From NCBI GenBank assembly GCA_964625775.1, contig CAZVEH010000016.1:1-50732 (forward strand): a stretch of 50,732 nt of DNA. Direction: 5' to 3'. Within the stretch, counting starts at the first letter, position 1. Each line of letters opens with the position of its first letter. The stretch comes from GCA-2786165 sp964625775. GTDB taxonomy: Bacteria; Pseudomonadota; Gammaproteobacteria; Legionellales; Legionellaceae. The notes under the pieces were generated by a model. It was not told the DNA's origin. It saw only the letters and a list, made by a program, of their open reading frames with translations, and did not search any database. A program made the position numbers and the translations under genes. Below are positions 1-10,000 of the stretch, piece by piece.

Positions 1-65
1 GCGTATTCTACGGATCTACGTTTGTTTGTCAACTGCTTTTTTAAAATTTTTTATCGACTTAATTT

Positions 66-1382
66 TTAAGTCGTGCTCTTTGTGCCCGCTGCATCAAAAT
101 CCACTAAAACTTTGGCAATGCGATGTTTCCCAACCTGAATCACCAGAATCTGTTGGTCATGCATGGTCATCGCTGCATCCGATACTTTTTCACTATTGAT
201 TTTGACCGCGCCTTGCTTGACCAAACGAGATGACTCCGACGTACTGGCCGTCAAACCAGCTAATTTTAATAATTGCGCCAGCGTGACAGACGCTTCGCAC
301 GATATTGTTTGTGTCTTTAAATCATCGGGTATTTCTTTTTTCTGAAAACGCTCAATGAAGTTTTGTACCGCACGCTTGGCTTGCTGGGCATCATGAAAGC
401 GCGCTACTAATTCTTCTGCAAACGCCAATTTCACATCGCGAGGATTATACCCCTCTGTAACCTCATGCTTGATACGGGTTAATTCAGCGGTGGTTTTTTG
501 ACTGAGCAAATCCATGTACCTCCACATCAACTCATCGGAAATTGACATGATTTTACCTAAAATATTGTCGGGTGATTCGGTGATGCCAATATAGTTATTC
601 AAAGATTTAGACATTTTCTTCACCCCATCCAAACCTTCAATCAATGGTGTCATCATCACTACCTGGGGTTCTTGTTTATAATGTCGTTGTAATTCACGCC
701 CCATCAACAAATTAAACTTTTGGTCGCGCCCGCCGCATTCTACATCTGCATGCAATGCCACAGAATCGTACCCTTGTAAGAGAGGATATAGAAACTCATG
801 GATCGCAATAGCCTGACCACCCGCGTAACGCTTAGAAAAATCATCACGCTCTAGCATTCTTGCTACTGTGCTGGTCGAAGCTAACCGGATCAAATCCACT
901 GCTGACAACTGGCCGAGCCAAGCAGAATTAAAAGCTACTTTGGTTTTTTCTTGGTCTAAAATCTTAAAAGCTTGCTGCTGATAGGTTTGAGCATTTATAG
1001 AAATTTCTTCAAGGCTAAGTGGTTTGCGTGTGGCATTCTTACCAGTTGGATCCCCAATCATCGCTGTAAAATCACCAATGAGAAAAACGACTTCATGCCC
1101 GCAATCTTGAAATTGGCGTAATTTATTGAGCAGCACGGCATGCCCCAAATGAATATCGGGTGCAGTAGGATCAAACCCTGCTTTGATTTTTAAAGGTTGT
1201 TCTCGTTGTAATTTTTGTTGTAATTCGTCGGGTAATAAAATTTCCTCACAACCCCGTATCAATTCGCGATAGGACGGATGCTCATCACGGGTCTGTTTTG
1301 TTGTTGCTGTCTCAGAGGTTTTCCCAGATTTTATGTCTGAATTTGTTTCAGTTTTTTTTGCCAGTAAGTCTGTTGTGACCAT
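66..1382 (-). CDS. tyrS: Tyrosyl-tRNA synthetase
   Basis: Class I aminoacyl-tRNA synthetase that attaches tyrosine to tRNA-Tyr in the cytoplasm. The nucleotide-binding HIGH motif appears as HLGH after GFDPTAPDI, and the second signature is KMSKS within GVKKMSKSLNNY. A C-terminal S4-like RNA-binding region follows (LVKQGAVKINSEKV). The open frame continues upstream, but I chose the ATG at 1382 because an AGGG ribosome site lies about 7 nt before it. With that start the protein is 438 residues and carries a Thr/Lys/Ser-rich polar N-terminal tail of roughly 35 residues before the usual family start. It is divergent from the M23 peptidase gene; the approximately 300-bp gap between them must hold both promoters. 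The tyrS-peptidase pairing is common in gammaproteobacteria. Confidence 0.96.
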   Translation of the reverse strand: MVTTDLLAKKTETNSDIKSGKTSETATTKQTRDEHPSYRELIRGCEEILLPDELQQKLQREQPLKIKAGFDPTAPDIHLGHAVLLNKLRQFQDCGHEVVFLIGDFTAMIGDPTGKNATRKPLSLEEISINAQTYQQQAFKILDQEKTKVAFNSAWLGQLSAVDLIRLASTSTVARMLERDDFSKRYAGGQAIAIHEFLYPLLQGYDSVALHADVECGGRDQKFNLLMGRELQRHYKQEPQVVMMTPLIEGLDGVKKMSKSLNNYIGITESPDNILGKIMSISDELMWRYMDLLSQKTTAELTRIKHEVTEGYNPRDVKLAFAEELVARFHDAQQAKRAVQNFIERFQKKEIPDDLKTQTISCEASVTLAQLLKLAGLTASTSESSRLVKQGAVKINSEKVSDAAMTMHDQQILVIQVGKHRIAKVLVDFDAAGTKSTT

Positions 1383-1681
1383 GTATAATACCCTAATAAT
1401 ATATAAACGAGAGCATTTAGACATTCTTGCGCTGAAAGCAAGACCATCATACGATTTGCTCAAACTACCAACAAAGAAACGTAAAAAATGAGTGGTTTTT
1501 ATCGCTTTTTGTTGACCTATTTGCTCACTCCAGGTATCTTAGCCCGGATGATTTATTCTTGCTAATTGTAGGCAAGCATCATCACTCGCCTCAATGATTA
1601 TTCCAAGGCTTAATACTCGAGAGAGTATCGTGAAAGCGTCAGTATACACTTTCAACCACATGATTGCAGCAAAGGTTAAAC

Positions 1682-3004
1682 ATGAAACAAAGACAACATC
1701 GCCTAACAAAAAAACATACGCTTTGGATAATGACTTCCTTACTGTGTTTGGCTTGCATGATTGTTTTTCTGTCTACACCGAAATCACAGCATAAAACAAA
1801 GTACATTTCACAACCACTGGCCTTGCCCGATGTGGATACAGACCAACCCATGCCAGCGCCTGAAGCAGAAGAAAAGGAAGAAGACACTGGCTGGAGAACC
1901 ATCACTACGCGCAAAGGTGACACTTTAGGGCGAATTTTCAAACGAGAAGGATTAAGTCAACAAACGTTACTGGCTATTCTTCACGCTAATCCTTATGCAA
2001 AAAGCATGATCAATATCAAACCCAATCAGCAAATCCAAGTATTTTTGCATGACGATATTTTAGAAAAAATGATTTTCAATTATAGCCCCACGCAGTTATT
2101 AATTGTTCACTTGGAAAACAATCACTATGTGACCACGATCAAGTCACGCACCATGGATACCCACGAAGAATATGCCACAGCCACGGTACGAGGTTCTCTG
2201 TACGCCACGGCTGCGCGGATGAAAATCCCCTCTAAATTGATTCGGCAGATGGTAGAGATTTTCAACTGGGAAATTGATTTTTCCAAAGAAGTTCGTTCAG
2301 GAGATCAATTCAGCATCCTCTATCAAGCACAATATATCGATGATAAATTGGTCAATACTGGAGATATTATAGCGGTAAGCTATACCAGTCGTGGTCAGCA
2401 ACACCAGGCAGTTCGTTATTCATCCCCCAATGGCGATCATGATTATTATACACCACAGGGCAACAGTTTAAAAAAGGCTTTTTCTCGCTACCCTATACAA
2501 TTTACTCACATCAGTTCTACATTTAGTTTGGCGCGTCGTCATCCTATCCTGCATTATTACCGTCCACACAAAGGCGTCGATTTGGCGGCCCCGATTGGCA
2601 CACCGATTCGGGCTACGGGCAATGGCGTCGTCGTTCAAATAGGTCGACAAAATGCCTACGGCAATATGATCAAAATCAAACACTCTAATATGTATTCTTC
2701 ACTGTATGGCCATATGTTACGCTTTCAAAAAGGCTTGTCTCGCGGTGCGCATGTCAAACGCGGACAAATCATTGGTTACGTTGGCCAATCCGGTTTAGCC
2801 ACAGGGCCTCATTGTCATTATGAATTCCATGTGAATCAACAACCCAAAAACCCAACAACGATTCCCCTACCCCATGCCGACCCTATTTCTGCAAAGCATC
2901 GATTGGCCTTCCAAACCAAAGCGTCTAATGTACTCGCCAGTTTAAAACTATACGAATCGGGCTATATGATAGCCTCTCAGGGAAAAAAATCACGCACAGG
3001 ATAA
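1682..3004 (+). CDS. M23 family murein DD-endopeptidase, MepM-like
   Basis: Envelope zinc peptidase predicted to cut peptidoglycan cross-links during wall growth. It has an N-terminal membrane/signal segment (TLWIMTSLLCLACMIVFL), then an OapA/LysM-like peptidoglycan-binding region (TTRKGDTLGRIFKREGL), a middle domain, and a C-terminal lysostaphin-type domain. The zinc ligands are visible as HKGVD (about residue 296) and HCHYEFH (about residue 377). I chose the ATG at 1682 rather than the upstream in-frame start because AAAGG lies about 7 nt before it and it begins MKQRQ ahead of the hydrophobic segment. The stop is 6 nt before the PQ-loop gene, so the two are probably co-transcribed. Closest named family is MepM/YebA; the symbol is left empty because orthology is not proven. 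Confidence 0.9.
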   Translation: MKQRQHRLTKKHTLWIMTSLLCLACMIVFLSTPKSQHKTKYISQPLALPDVDTDQPMPAPEAEEKEEDTGWRTITTRKGDTLGRIFKREGLSQQTLLAILHANPYAKSMINIKPNQQIQVFLHDDILEKMIFNYSPTQLLIVHLENNHYVTTIKSRTMDTHEEYATATVRGSLYATAARMKIPSKLIRQMVEIFNWEIDFSKEVRSGDQFSILYQAQYIDDKLVNTGDIIAVSYTSRGQQHQAVRYSSPNGDHDYYTPQGNSLKKAFSRYPIQFTHISSTFSLARRHPILHYYRPHKGVDLAAPIGTPIRATGNGVVVQIGRQNAYGNMIKIKHSNMYSSLYGHMLRFQKGLSRGAHVKRGQIIGYVGQSGLATGPHCHYEFHVNQQPKNPTTIPLPHADPISAKHRLAFQTKASNVLASLKLYESGYMIASQGKKSRTG

Positions 3005-3010
3005 GCCATC

Positions 3011-3679
3011 ATGCTAGGACAACTCAGCCTGAATCTTTCTTTTTTGATGTACGGCATCTTGTATTTGCCGCAAATTATTCATAATCAAAAACAAGGGGAT
3101 CTGAATGGATTGAGCAAATGGATGCACATACTGTTATACGCAGCGTATTCATTGGATGTGTTATATGGCTTCGCAACCCATCTGCCCTGGCAATATCGTA
3201 CCATCTCTGGATTAGGGTGGTTATTATTAAGCATCCAACACATGCAGATTATGCATCATTTCAATAAAAATCAGCGCTATGCGGCCAAATATAGTTACTA
3301 CGGCCTACTGCTCCTATTTTTGGTATTCCTGCTCTATGGCTTATCCAGGCAACCCTTTTCCCCTGATTCTATCAACATAATGGGATACCTGGCTCAACTG
3401 GGGTTTGTGATTGCCATGATTCCGCAAATTCTAAAATCAAAGCAGTTGAAATCCACACATGCGATCAATATCGTCTATCTGCTGTTGAATATGGTCTTAA
3501 CCTGTTTAGATTTGATTTCGGCTTGGCAATTAAACTGGGGTTGGCCCAATAAATGTGGTTCGAGCCTGCTTCTTATATTAACGAGTGTTTTATTGTTGCA
3601 ATATCGCGTCTACCCATCAACCAAAGACCACACGGCAAATCCAAATGGACGCCATGACACCGGCCAAATCAGCCAATAA
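3011..3679 (+). CDS. PQ-loop repeat membrane protein
   Basis: Inner-membrane protein of about 222 residues with seven hydrophobic segments and two PQ-loop motifs, one in the first helix pair (YLPQIIHN, about residue 18) and one in the second half (MIPQILKS, about residue 136). This is the layout of the cystinosin/SWEET-like PQ-loop family, whose members move amino acids or sugars; the substrate here is unknown. AGGA lies about 9 nt before the ATG. It follows the M23 peptidase by 6 nt and overlaps the 3' end of the convergent spmB gene by 63 bp. The last 20 residues are polar and lie in this overlap, so the natural C-terminus may have been extended. Confidence 0.8.
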   Translation: MLGQLSLNLSFLMYGILYLPQIIHNQKQGDLNGLSKWMHILLYAAYSLDVLYGFATHLPWQYRTISGLGWLLLSIQHMQIMHHFNKNQRYAAKYSYYGLLLLFLVFLLYGLSRQPFSPDSINIMGYLAQLGFVIAMIPQILKSKQLKSTHAINIVYLLLNMVLTCLDLISAWQLNWGWPNKCGSSLLLILTSVLLLQYRVYPSTKDHTANPNGRHDTGQISQ

Positions 3680-4147
3680 GCCAGCAGGAATCGCATGTCG
3701 GGTATGACGAATATTGACGGCACCGAAATAAACCGCAATCACATAAAACGTTGTTTCGGTACTGCCCATCATGGTTCCAGCAGTTTTAGCAATCAAAGAA
3801 TTGCCCCCAAATTGATGCATCACATCTGCCATCAACCCATTGGACGCACTTCCTGAAAACGGTCGCATCAAAGCCAAAGGTAATAATTCAGACGGCATGC
3901 CTATGAAGGCCAAGGTGGAGCCCAACCAGCTTGCCAACAGCTCAAAAAACCCAGAGGCACGTAGCATGCCTATCGCAACCAACATCGCCACCAAATAAGG
4001 AATCAAACTCACACTGGTAGAAAACCCATCTTTTGCGCCATCAATAAAGGCATCAAATACATTGATTTTTTTTATGGCGCCATACAGTGGGATGCCTACT
4101 ACAAACAGCAAGAACAACAGGTTAGACATCATATTGACCGTATTCAT
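3617..4147 (-). CDS. spmB: SpmB-like nucleoside-recognition (Gate) domain membrane protein
   Basis: Polytopic inner-membrane protein of 176 residues of the spore maturation protein B/nucleoside-recognition family. Diagnostic stretches are RPFSGSASNGLMADV and GSTETTFYVIAVYFGAV. SpmA and SpmB are needed for spore-core dehydration in Bacillus, but the pair is widespread in bacteria that do not sporulate, where the role is unknown (transport is suspected). Its ATG overlaps the end of spmA by 4 bp, so translation is coupled. Its 3' end overlaps the convergent PQ-loop gene. Confidence 0.88.
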   Translation of the reverse strand: MNTVNMMSNLLFLLFVVGIPLYGAIKKINVFDAFIDGAKDGFSTSVSLIPYLVAMLVAIGMLRASGFFELLASWLGSTLAFIGMPSELLPLALMRPFSGSASNGLMADVMHQFGGNSLIAKTAGTMMGSTETTFYVIAVYFGAVNIRHTRHAIPAGLLADLAGVMASIWICRVVFG

Positions 4148-4752
4148 AGCGTCTGATTTCCTTTTTTGATGCGATAACGGGGTAATTTGGCCAACGTTTT
4201 TACAGATATAATGGCAACCGCTGTCGATACAGTGGTCGCAATCAGCGATGTTACAATGATACTACTGGGGTGATCCGATCCACTTGCGGCCAGATAGGCA
4301 ATTGCCGTGGCGGGTATCAATTGCACACTGGACGTATTGAGCGCTAAGAACGTACACATGGCATTGGTTGCCGAATTGGCATGTTGATTGAGACTTTGTA
4401 ATTCTTTCATCGCCTGCAAACCAAAAGGCGTTGCCGCATTTGCCATGCCTAACATATTGGCAGCCATATTTAAAATCATAGCGCCCATAGCGGGGTGATC
4501 AACGGGTACTTCAGGAAATAAGCGCTTCATAACGGGGTGTAACCACCGAGCAATCACCGTAACCAAGCCAGAGTCTGTAGCAATGCGCATGATACCCAAC
4601 CACAGGGTCATCACCGCCGTTAAGCCTAAAGCCAGCTCAAATCCAATTTTGGCTGAGTCCGTCACTGCATGGACCACTTGATCCAAACGTCCTTGTAGGA
4701 CACCCACCACCACAGACAGACATAACAATGACAACCAAATGATATTCAACAT
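4144..4752 (-). CDS. spmA: SpmA-like nucleoside-recognition (Gate) domain membrane protein
   Basis: 202-residue polytopic membrane protein, first gene of a two-gene unit with spmB. Diagnostic stretches are HPAMGAMILNMAANMLGM, NAATPFGLQAMKEL and the segment around FLALNTSSVQLIPAT. AAGGA precedes the ATG by 6 nt. It is divergent from the DUF1460 gene and the 61-bp gap carries a -10-like TATAAT for spmA. Function outside spore formers is not established. Confidence 0.88.
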   Translation of the reverse strand: MLNIIWLSLLCLSVVVGVLQGRLDQVVHAVTDSAKIGFELALGLTAVMTLWLGIMRIATDSGLVTVIARWLHPVMKRLFPEVPVDHPAMGAMILNMAANMLGMANAATPFGLQAMKELQSLNQHANSATNAMCTFLALNTSSVQLIPATAIAYLAASGSDHPSSIIVTSLIATTVSTAVAIISVKTLAKLPRYRIKKGNQTL

Positions 4753-4774
4753 GCTTGTTCCTTAAGAAAACTTA

Positions 4775-4792
4775 CGGTAAATTATACTACCG
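4775..4792. promoter_or_regulatory. Divergent promoter region of spmA / DUF1460 gene with small inverted repeat
   Basis: A perfect TATAAT on the minus strand (4781-4786) lies about 30 nt upstream of spmA and is enclosed by inverted CGGTA (4775-4779) and TACCG (4788-4792). The arrangement could be a -10 box inside a small operator. Only 61 bp separate the two divergent genes. Confidence 0.35.
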
Positions 4793-4813
4793 CAACATAC
4801 ACAAGATGAGTGC

Positions 4814-5815
4814 ATGAACCCGTCTCGACGCTTACTTACCCTACTGATTTTGATACTAAGTTCGTCCAGTTTTGCGAAGCCATTGGCCTTTCCATTTTGC
4901 GTAACTAATTTTCAACACCAAACGGAAGACAAAATAAACGAAGTCTATACGCAATCACAACAAAGTACACTAGCAGATCTGACCTCACGCATCAAATATT
5001 TCAGCCAAAGTTTGTTAGACTCTCCCTATGCATTGGGAGCCCTGGGCGAAGGCCCTACAGGTGAGTTTGATCAAGCACCCCTGTACCGATTAGATGCCTT
5101 CGACTGCCAAACTTATGTAGAAACGGTATTGGCGTTGGCACTCTCGGACTCAATGACGCGATTCAAACAATGTATCTCAAACATCCGCTATGCGCATGGC
5201 CAAGTCGATTACCTGCAGCGTCATCATTTTCTCTCCCCGGACTGGAATCATGATAACCAACGTCAAGGGTTGATAGAAGATATCACCCACACCATCGTAG
5301 ACACGCAGCATCACTCTGTTGCAATGATCGCCAAAACCCATATTGACCCACCAGGCTGGTATCAACATTTCGATACGTCTAAAATCAGATTATGCCATGC
5401 CTCGCAAAACACGGTACAAAGAAAACTAAAGATCCTACAACAGCTAGGACAAAAACAGCCTACTAAGACGGATAGACTGCCCTATATTCCACTGACCGCC
5501 CTTTTCGATGCCAACAACAAACCCAATATGAGCTTATTCAAGCAAATCCCCGATGGCGCTATCATTGAAATTGTGCGCCCAAATTGGGATTTGACTCAAG
5601 TGATTGGCACACATTTGAATGTGTCCCATCTGGGCTTTGCCATTCGTGAACAGGGGGTTTTATACTTTTATCAAGCTTCAAGTCTAGAGCAAAAAGTGTC
5701 TAAACCCACCTTGATCGAGTATTTACTCCATGCAAAATCCAGCCCCTCGATTGGCGGCATCAATATCCAACGAGTTCTACCTTCAAAACTTTGTCAAAAT
5801 GCATTGCGATCTTAA
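4814..5815 (+). CDS. DUF1460 family exported hydrolase (N-acetylmuramoyl-L-alanine amidase-like)
   Basis: Exported protein of 333 residues with a signal peptide (MNPSRRLLTLLILILSSSSF, cleavage near SFA-K). It matches the DUF1460 family, which has a papain/NlpC-P60-like fold and is thought to act on peptidoglycan fragments. The likely catalytic Cys lies in LDAFDCQTYVETVLA; candidate His residues are in HFLSPDWNHDN and NVSHLGFAIRE. With the M23 peptidase 2 kb away it suggests wall remodelling or muropeptide handling, but the two genes are not in one operon. The catalytic assignment is by motif only. Confidence 0.85.
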   Translation: MNPSRRLLTLLILILSSSSFAKPLAFPFCVTNFQHQTEDKINEVYTQSQQSTLADLTSRIKYFSQSLLDSPYALGALGEGPTGEFDQAPLYRLDAFDCQTYVETVLALALSDSMTRFKQCISNIRYAHGQVDYLQRHHFLSPDWNHDNQRQGLIEDITHTIVDTQHHSVAMIAKTHIDPPGWYQHFDTSKIRLCHASQNTVQRKLKILQQLGQKQPTKTDRLPYIPLTALFDANNKPNMSLFKQIPDGAIIEIVRPNWDLTQVIGTHLNVSHLGFAIREQGVLYFYQASSLEQKVSKPTLIEYLLHAKSSPSIGGINIQRVLPSKLCQNALRS

Positions 5816-5861
5816 CTCAGATCTTGAATAATGATAAAATCAAGATGTCCCTTCGCAGGGA

Positions 5862-6035
5862 AAAATCATGTGTGAGAAAAAAACAACAATATGGTGCTAA
5901 ATTATTATATCTGCTCTATCTGCCCACGTCCTGCGGCTTGTCCGCAGGATCCAGGCGTCTAGGCAGTTATCTGGATACCGCGCATGAAGCGCGGTACGTT
6001 GGCCTTCAGTATATCATTTAATCACACATGATTTT
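5862..6035. repeat. 174-bp non-coding element with 14-bp terminal inverted repeats
   Basis: AAAATCATGTGTGA (5862-5875) is repeated exactly in inverted form as TCACACATGATTTT (6022-6035). Inside are smaller palindromes (CCTGCGG CTTGT CCGCAGG and CCGCGC ATGAA GCGCGG). A TGTCCCTTCGC string occurs just outside both ends. No believable gene lies in the 416-bp gap between the DUF1460 gene and icmN; short open frames there are repeat artefacts. It looks like a MITE or palindromic mobile repeat. Confidence 0.55.
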
Positions 6036-6041
6036 GCGCTG

Positions 6042-6160
6042 TGTCCCTTCGCCCCATAGGGGAGAAGGTGCCCGCAAGGCTGATGAGGTGGGGGATCAAA
6101 AAAACATTTTATGTTTTAAATCCCCTCACCCTAACCCTCTCCCCTAAGGGGCGAGGGGAT
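6042..6160. repeat. Palindromic intergenic repeat of the CCCTCACCC/GGGGAGAGGG type
   Basis: Inverted-repeat sequence with CGCCCCATAGGGGAGAAGG on the left and CCCCTCACCCTAACCCTCTC followed by CCCTAAGGGGCGAGGGG on the right. GAGGTGGGG near 6085 pairs with CCCCTCACC at 6122. Repeats of this kind are scattered between genes in many proteobacteria. Confidence 0.55.
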
Positions 6161-6231
6161 AAAAAAACGGATCGACTCAGGGAAAAACTGGGCATACACA
6201 CAAAGGAATATCATGAACACAGGAGTGCATT

Positions 6232-6825
6232 TTGCTTAAGCATCTTTATCTACGAGCGTTCATCTTATTGTTACTCTCTTTGATCTGCACAGGATGTTTT
6301 AGACCTCCTTTCAACGATTTCAAAAAACCGCCACCTGATTTTCGTTTATACCGTACCAGCAAAAAATATGTGATCGAAAAATTACAACAACAAGACATTC
6401 AATATGTAGAATACGGCGATACCATGACCTTGGTGGTACCCACAGATCATTATTTTTTAAAAGGCACTGCGAAAATCAACGATATTTGCTATGAAGGTTT
6501 GAACAACATCGTCAAATTACTCAAAATGTATCCCAAAAGCCGTATCTATGTGGCTGGATTTAGTGATAATGTAGGGCACTCAGCACGATTTCAAAGACGC
6601 TTAACCCAGGCACAGGCCAACGCTATGTTGACATTCCTATGGGCAAACGGCATCCAGGCAAGACACCTCAAAGCCACAGGATTCGGCGAGTTATTCCCAA
6701 TAGGCAACAACAACCTCATTCACGGCAGCGCATTCAATCGCCGCATTGAGATCCAATGGTTTTCCTTCAAAGATGACCAGCTCGGCTACATGCAATCGCT
6801 ACAAACATATCATGGCATGAAATAA
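6232..6825 (+). CDS. icmN: IcmN/DotK-like OmpA-family lipoprotein of the Dot/Icm type IVB secretion system
   Basis: 197-residue outer-membrane lipoprotein. The signal peptide ends in a lipobox LICTGC with Cys22 as the predicted lipidated residue, followed by the Pro-rich stretch FRPPFNDFKKPPPDFRLY that resembles Legionella IcmN/DotK (LphA). The C-terminal half is an OmpA-like peptidoglycan-binding domain (IYVAGFSDNVG, RRLTQAQANAMLTFL, AFNRRIEI). In Legionella this protein belongs to the Dot/Icm apparatus, which injects effectors into host cells. The start is a TTG: AGGAG lies 6 nt before it and it yields a complete signal peptide. No other dot/icm gene is in the window, although in Legionella icmN lies inside the icm cluster. 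A generic OmpA lipoprotein is the alternative. Confidence 0.82.
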   Translation: MLKHLYLRAFILLLLSLICTGCFRPPFNDFKKPPPDFRLYRTSKKYVIEKLQQQDIQYVEYGDTMTLVVPTDHYFLKGTAKINDICYEGLNNIVKLLKMYPKSRIYVAGFSDNVGHSARFQRRLTQAQANAMLTFLWANGIQARHLKATGFGELFPIGNNNLIHGSAFNRRIEIQWFSFKDDQLGYMQSLQTYHGMK

Positions 6826-6867
6826 CCCTACCACAATGAATCACGTCATACTGACATCATGGATTAC

Positions 6868-6905
6868 GTCATCCTGAAAACAGCGCAGCTGTTTGAAGGA
6901 TCTCT
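6868..6905. repeat. Palindromic GTCATCCTGA...AAGGATCT repeat
   Basis: GTCATCCTGA followed by CAGCGCAGCTG and GAAGGATCTC, an imperfect palindrome. A closely related copy lies inverted at 25928-25953. The rest of the 271-bp gap before the giant gene shows no gene; GGAGA sits 10 nt before that gene's ATG. Confidence 0.5.
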
Positions 6906-7096
6906 CCCACCATCACCTCTACACCATTGACAGTATCCTCACCCTGAGCTGATGAATGGTTACCAAAAAAAATCACATTCTCCATCATGGTCTATACTTA
7001 AAAATGAACAGGACTTACGGTCATCGATACACTGCTCTCTCTATTGTGAAATCGCATAGAAAGACGGTGAATTCGTAGTCATACGGAGAAAGCACC

Positions 7097-10000
7097 ATGA
7101 TTCCACATGAGCTCTTTATAGAACAACTCAGGAAGATGCATCTGGATACACAAACAGATAGCATGCTTATGGGAATCATCCAAGCGCTTCGGTTAAAAAC
7201 ATTGCACGATTTAGAACAAAAAAAGCAAGAAATAGAACAAAAATTACAAAGCGTGTCTTCCAGTGAATCGGTACAACAATTCAATCAGCAGATCAAGGAA
7301 GAGCTCACAGTCATACGCAGATTAATCCAACAATTAAATAGAGATAGTGCACAACAAAAAAACACACCCTCGGATGAAGAGTTAAACAACCCTAATGCAG
7401 CTTTATGGCATGCTTTCAACCAACAATTTGCCCAATACTTCCCTAATTTGCAAGTGCTGATCCTAACCTTGTCGGATGCACCACCTGAAATCAAAGCCCA
7501 ATTGGTCCCATTGATCACGCTAGTACTGGACAGAATCACCAACGAAACAGAAAAGACCCAAGCACTAGAGGCTTTAAGCAATGAACAACTCAAAGCTCTT
7601 ATTGACCAATCTCGTATCACTTATGATGAGCTAACAAAGCAAGCTGAAGCGCATATCCAAGGCATAAAAAATGAAATCAATACATTAAACTTGTTGCTGA
7701 AAAGTCTTAATACCTCAGAAACACAAGCTCCAGTTTTAGCCCAAATTTCAAACTTACAAGCAGAAGCCCAACAACAAAAAACCGCCATTGAACAATCAAA
7801 TGCCGCATTCAAATTACGCTGTAAATCAATTGCACATTTATGTGTGGCTGAATTGGTCAAGCGAGCACGCACACAACCACAAGCTCAATCCACTAAGACT
7901 GATCCCACACAAACAATCCAAAGACTCACAGCCGATATCCCGGACGTCAAATCTTCTGACATCCTAGACGACATCAGCGAGACCCATCCAGAGATTCAAA
8001 CTCATATTACCCAATTATTGCCTCCATCCATGGATTGGACACAATCAAGCGCCATAAGCACCTTGCAAGCAACGCAACGTTTATATCAAAAATTAAAATT
8101 TGGTCAAAAAGATTTACGCGAGTACGTCACCGAAGCCAAAAAACGCTTAGCCACGGATTTGTTTTGGGCCGAAAACATTTATGAAACCAGGTTGTTTCCC
8201 GCAGAAGACAGTGAACTACGTTATAGAGTTGCGTTAGAAAATAAGAAAGCGATCGAGATAACAGCAAAAATAAAATCTGACTATAGGTTAAGTACAAAGC
8301 ATGATGTGAACGAAAATGCGGCAGCAAAGAAATTGAGGCAAAACAATATACCTAAATACGAACGTCTCATATGGGCAACACGCAACGCTAGAAATATTAG
8401 CAAACACAACCCTGCATTTTATAAATACCTTCTTGAAACTCCGAGAATAAACATAGAGAAAGAAGGAGATTTATTAACTATACAGTTTTGCGTCGACATT
8501 ACTACAGAAGCTAAAAGGACTATAAATACTGTACTCGATGACTCGAGCGCTTGGAACAATCTCGACAATACCCTTGTAAACTCAATGATAACCCAAAACG
8601 CTAGCGTTATTACAGAAATGGGTATTGTAGAATTTAGCGGCTTTTCCTTAGAAGATGTACAAATTCAAATAGAAAATAAAATAAAACAATTAACCGACCC
8701 AACAACAATAGCTCAACAAAAAATAACACACTTGCTTGATGAAACTCAAGAATCAATAGATAGAGAAAAGGGTGATACATTCAAAACCCATCAATTACAG
8801 GTAAAAAAAGCAGATCTAAATAGAGAGCTAGACCAAGCATCGTTTGAACTTAATAAATATATCAAATTCAGGAAAAATCTACTCGAGTACCGAGAAGAAT
8901 TACAATTAAAAACTATAAAATCCCTAAATTTAGGCGAGGGCACCGAACTCGATTTGCGTCTCCGTAAACTCCTAGAACTCCTCCAATTCAAATTCACACT
9001 AAATATTAATGAATTGAAGTTTTTAAAACAAAAAACAATTGATGACCTTCTTTCGGGTGATCCAACAAAAACCCGTGAGGCTTTAAGCGCAGCAAACCTA
9101 GATGAGCACATCAATCAAGCGTATACGGCTATTGCTGCTCTAGAAAATATCACTGATCTCAATCTCATCCCAACTTGGGAAAAAGCGAAAAAAATTGCTG
9201 GTTCTACGAAGCGCAAAAAGGAATTTGATGCTCTTTTGCAAACGGCATTAGCCTCCTCATCTACTGAACGCAGAAAAAAGATTATCGAAATCTATGCACA
9301 AGAATATGAACGCAATCCAGAAATCCTAGACACTTTGGGCATTCAAGGCAACTCAAAAGCCATTGAAGATATGCATCAAGATATTGTGGACATGGCAACC
9401 GAGTTTGATCGCTTGCTGACAAGGACCGAGCAAGGTAGCGATATCCTGGATGACGCTGAAAACAGCGCTTATTTCGATCTCATTCAACAAATTGCACGAC
9501 AACTACCTCCAGGAATCAATATCAAAGATATTGGCTTTAAACTCTCTCACAAATTAAAAACAGGTTTACGTAATGAGCTAGAAATTCAAACCGCAGCAGG
9601 ATATCAAAAGATTACCGTTACGCCCTCTCACAATCTACCCTACTCGCTCATCAAACCTTATGGGTATGATGATTTCGAATTATCCTTTGGAGGTAGTCGC
9701 GGGATCATTGCTCCTTTTGCTGGCTTGGAAACAGCCTATGGCCGTGGTAGTCGCAAACAAGCATTTAAAAATTTCAGATTGGTCGGCGAAGGACAGCAAG
9801 GTACCGTCAAAGCTTTGCACAATTTTATCACTCACGCCGGTTCAGTCTTAAAAAAAGTTTATTTAACCAAAAAAGACCAGAAACAAACCTTCAAAGAATC
9901 AGCCAGAAAAGAATTAGAAACCCTGCCCATCAGCGCGCGTGATGATTCACAATTTGAAGTGGAAGCAGATATTGTGGTTGCACAATCTTTAATAAACCCT

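Noticed and set aside
5791..6283. Two overlapping open frames (about 76 and 80 codons) between the DUF1460 gene and icmN
   Set aside because: They run through palindromic repeats, have no family-like sequence, and one overlaps the icmN start in another frame.
6997..7018. CTTAA...CTTAC pair upstream of the giant gene as a PmrA-type effector-gene regulator site
   Set aside because: The half sites are 17 nt apart rather than the roughly 11 expected for the tandem motif, and the second half is imperfect.
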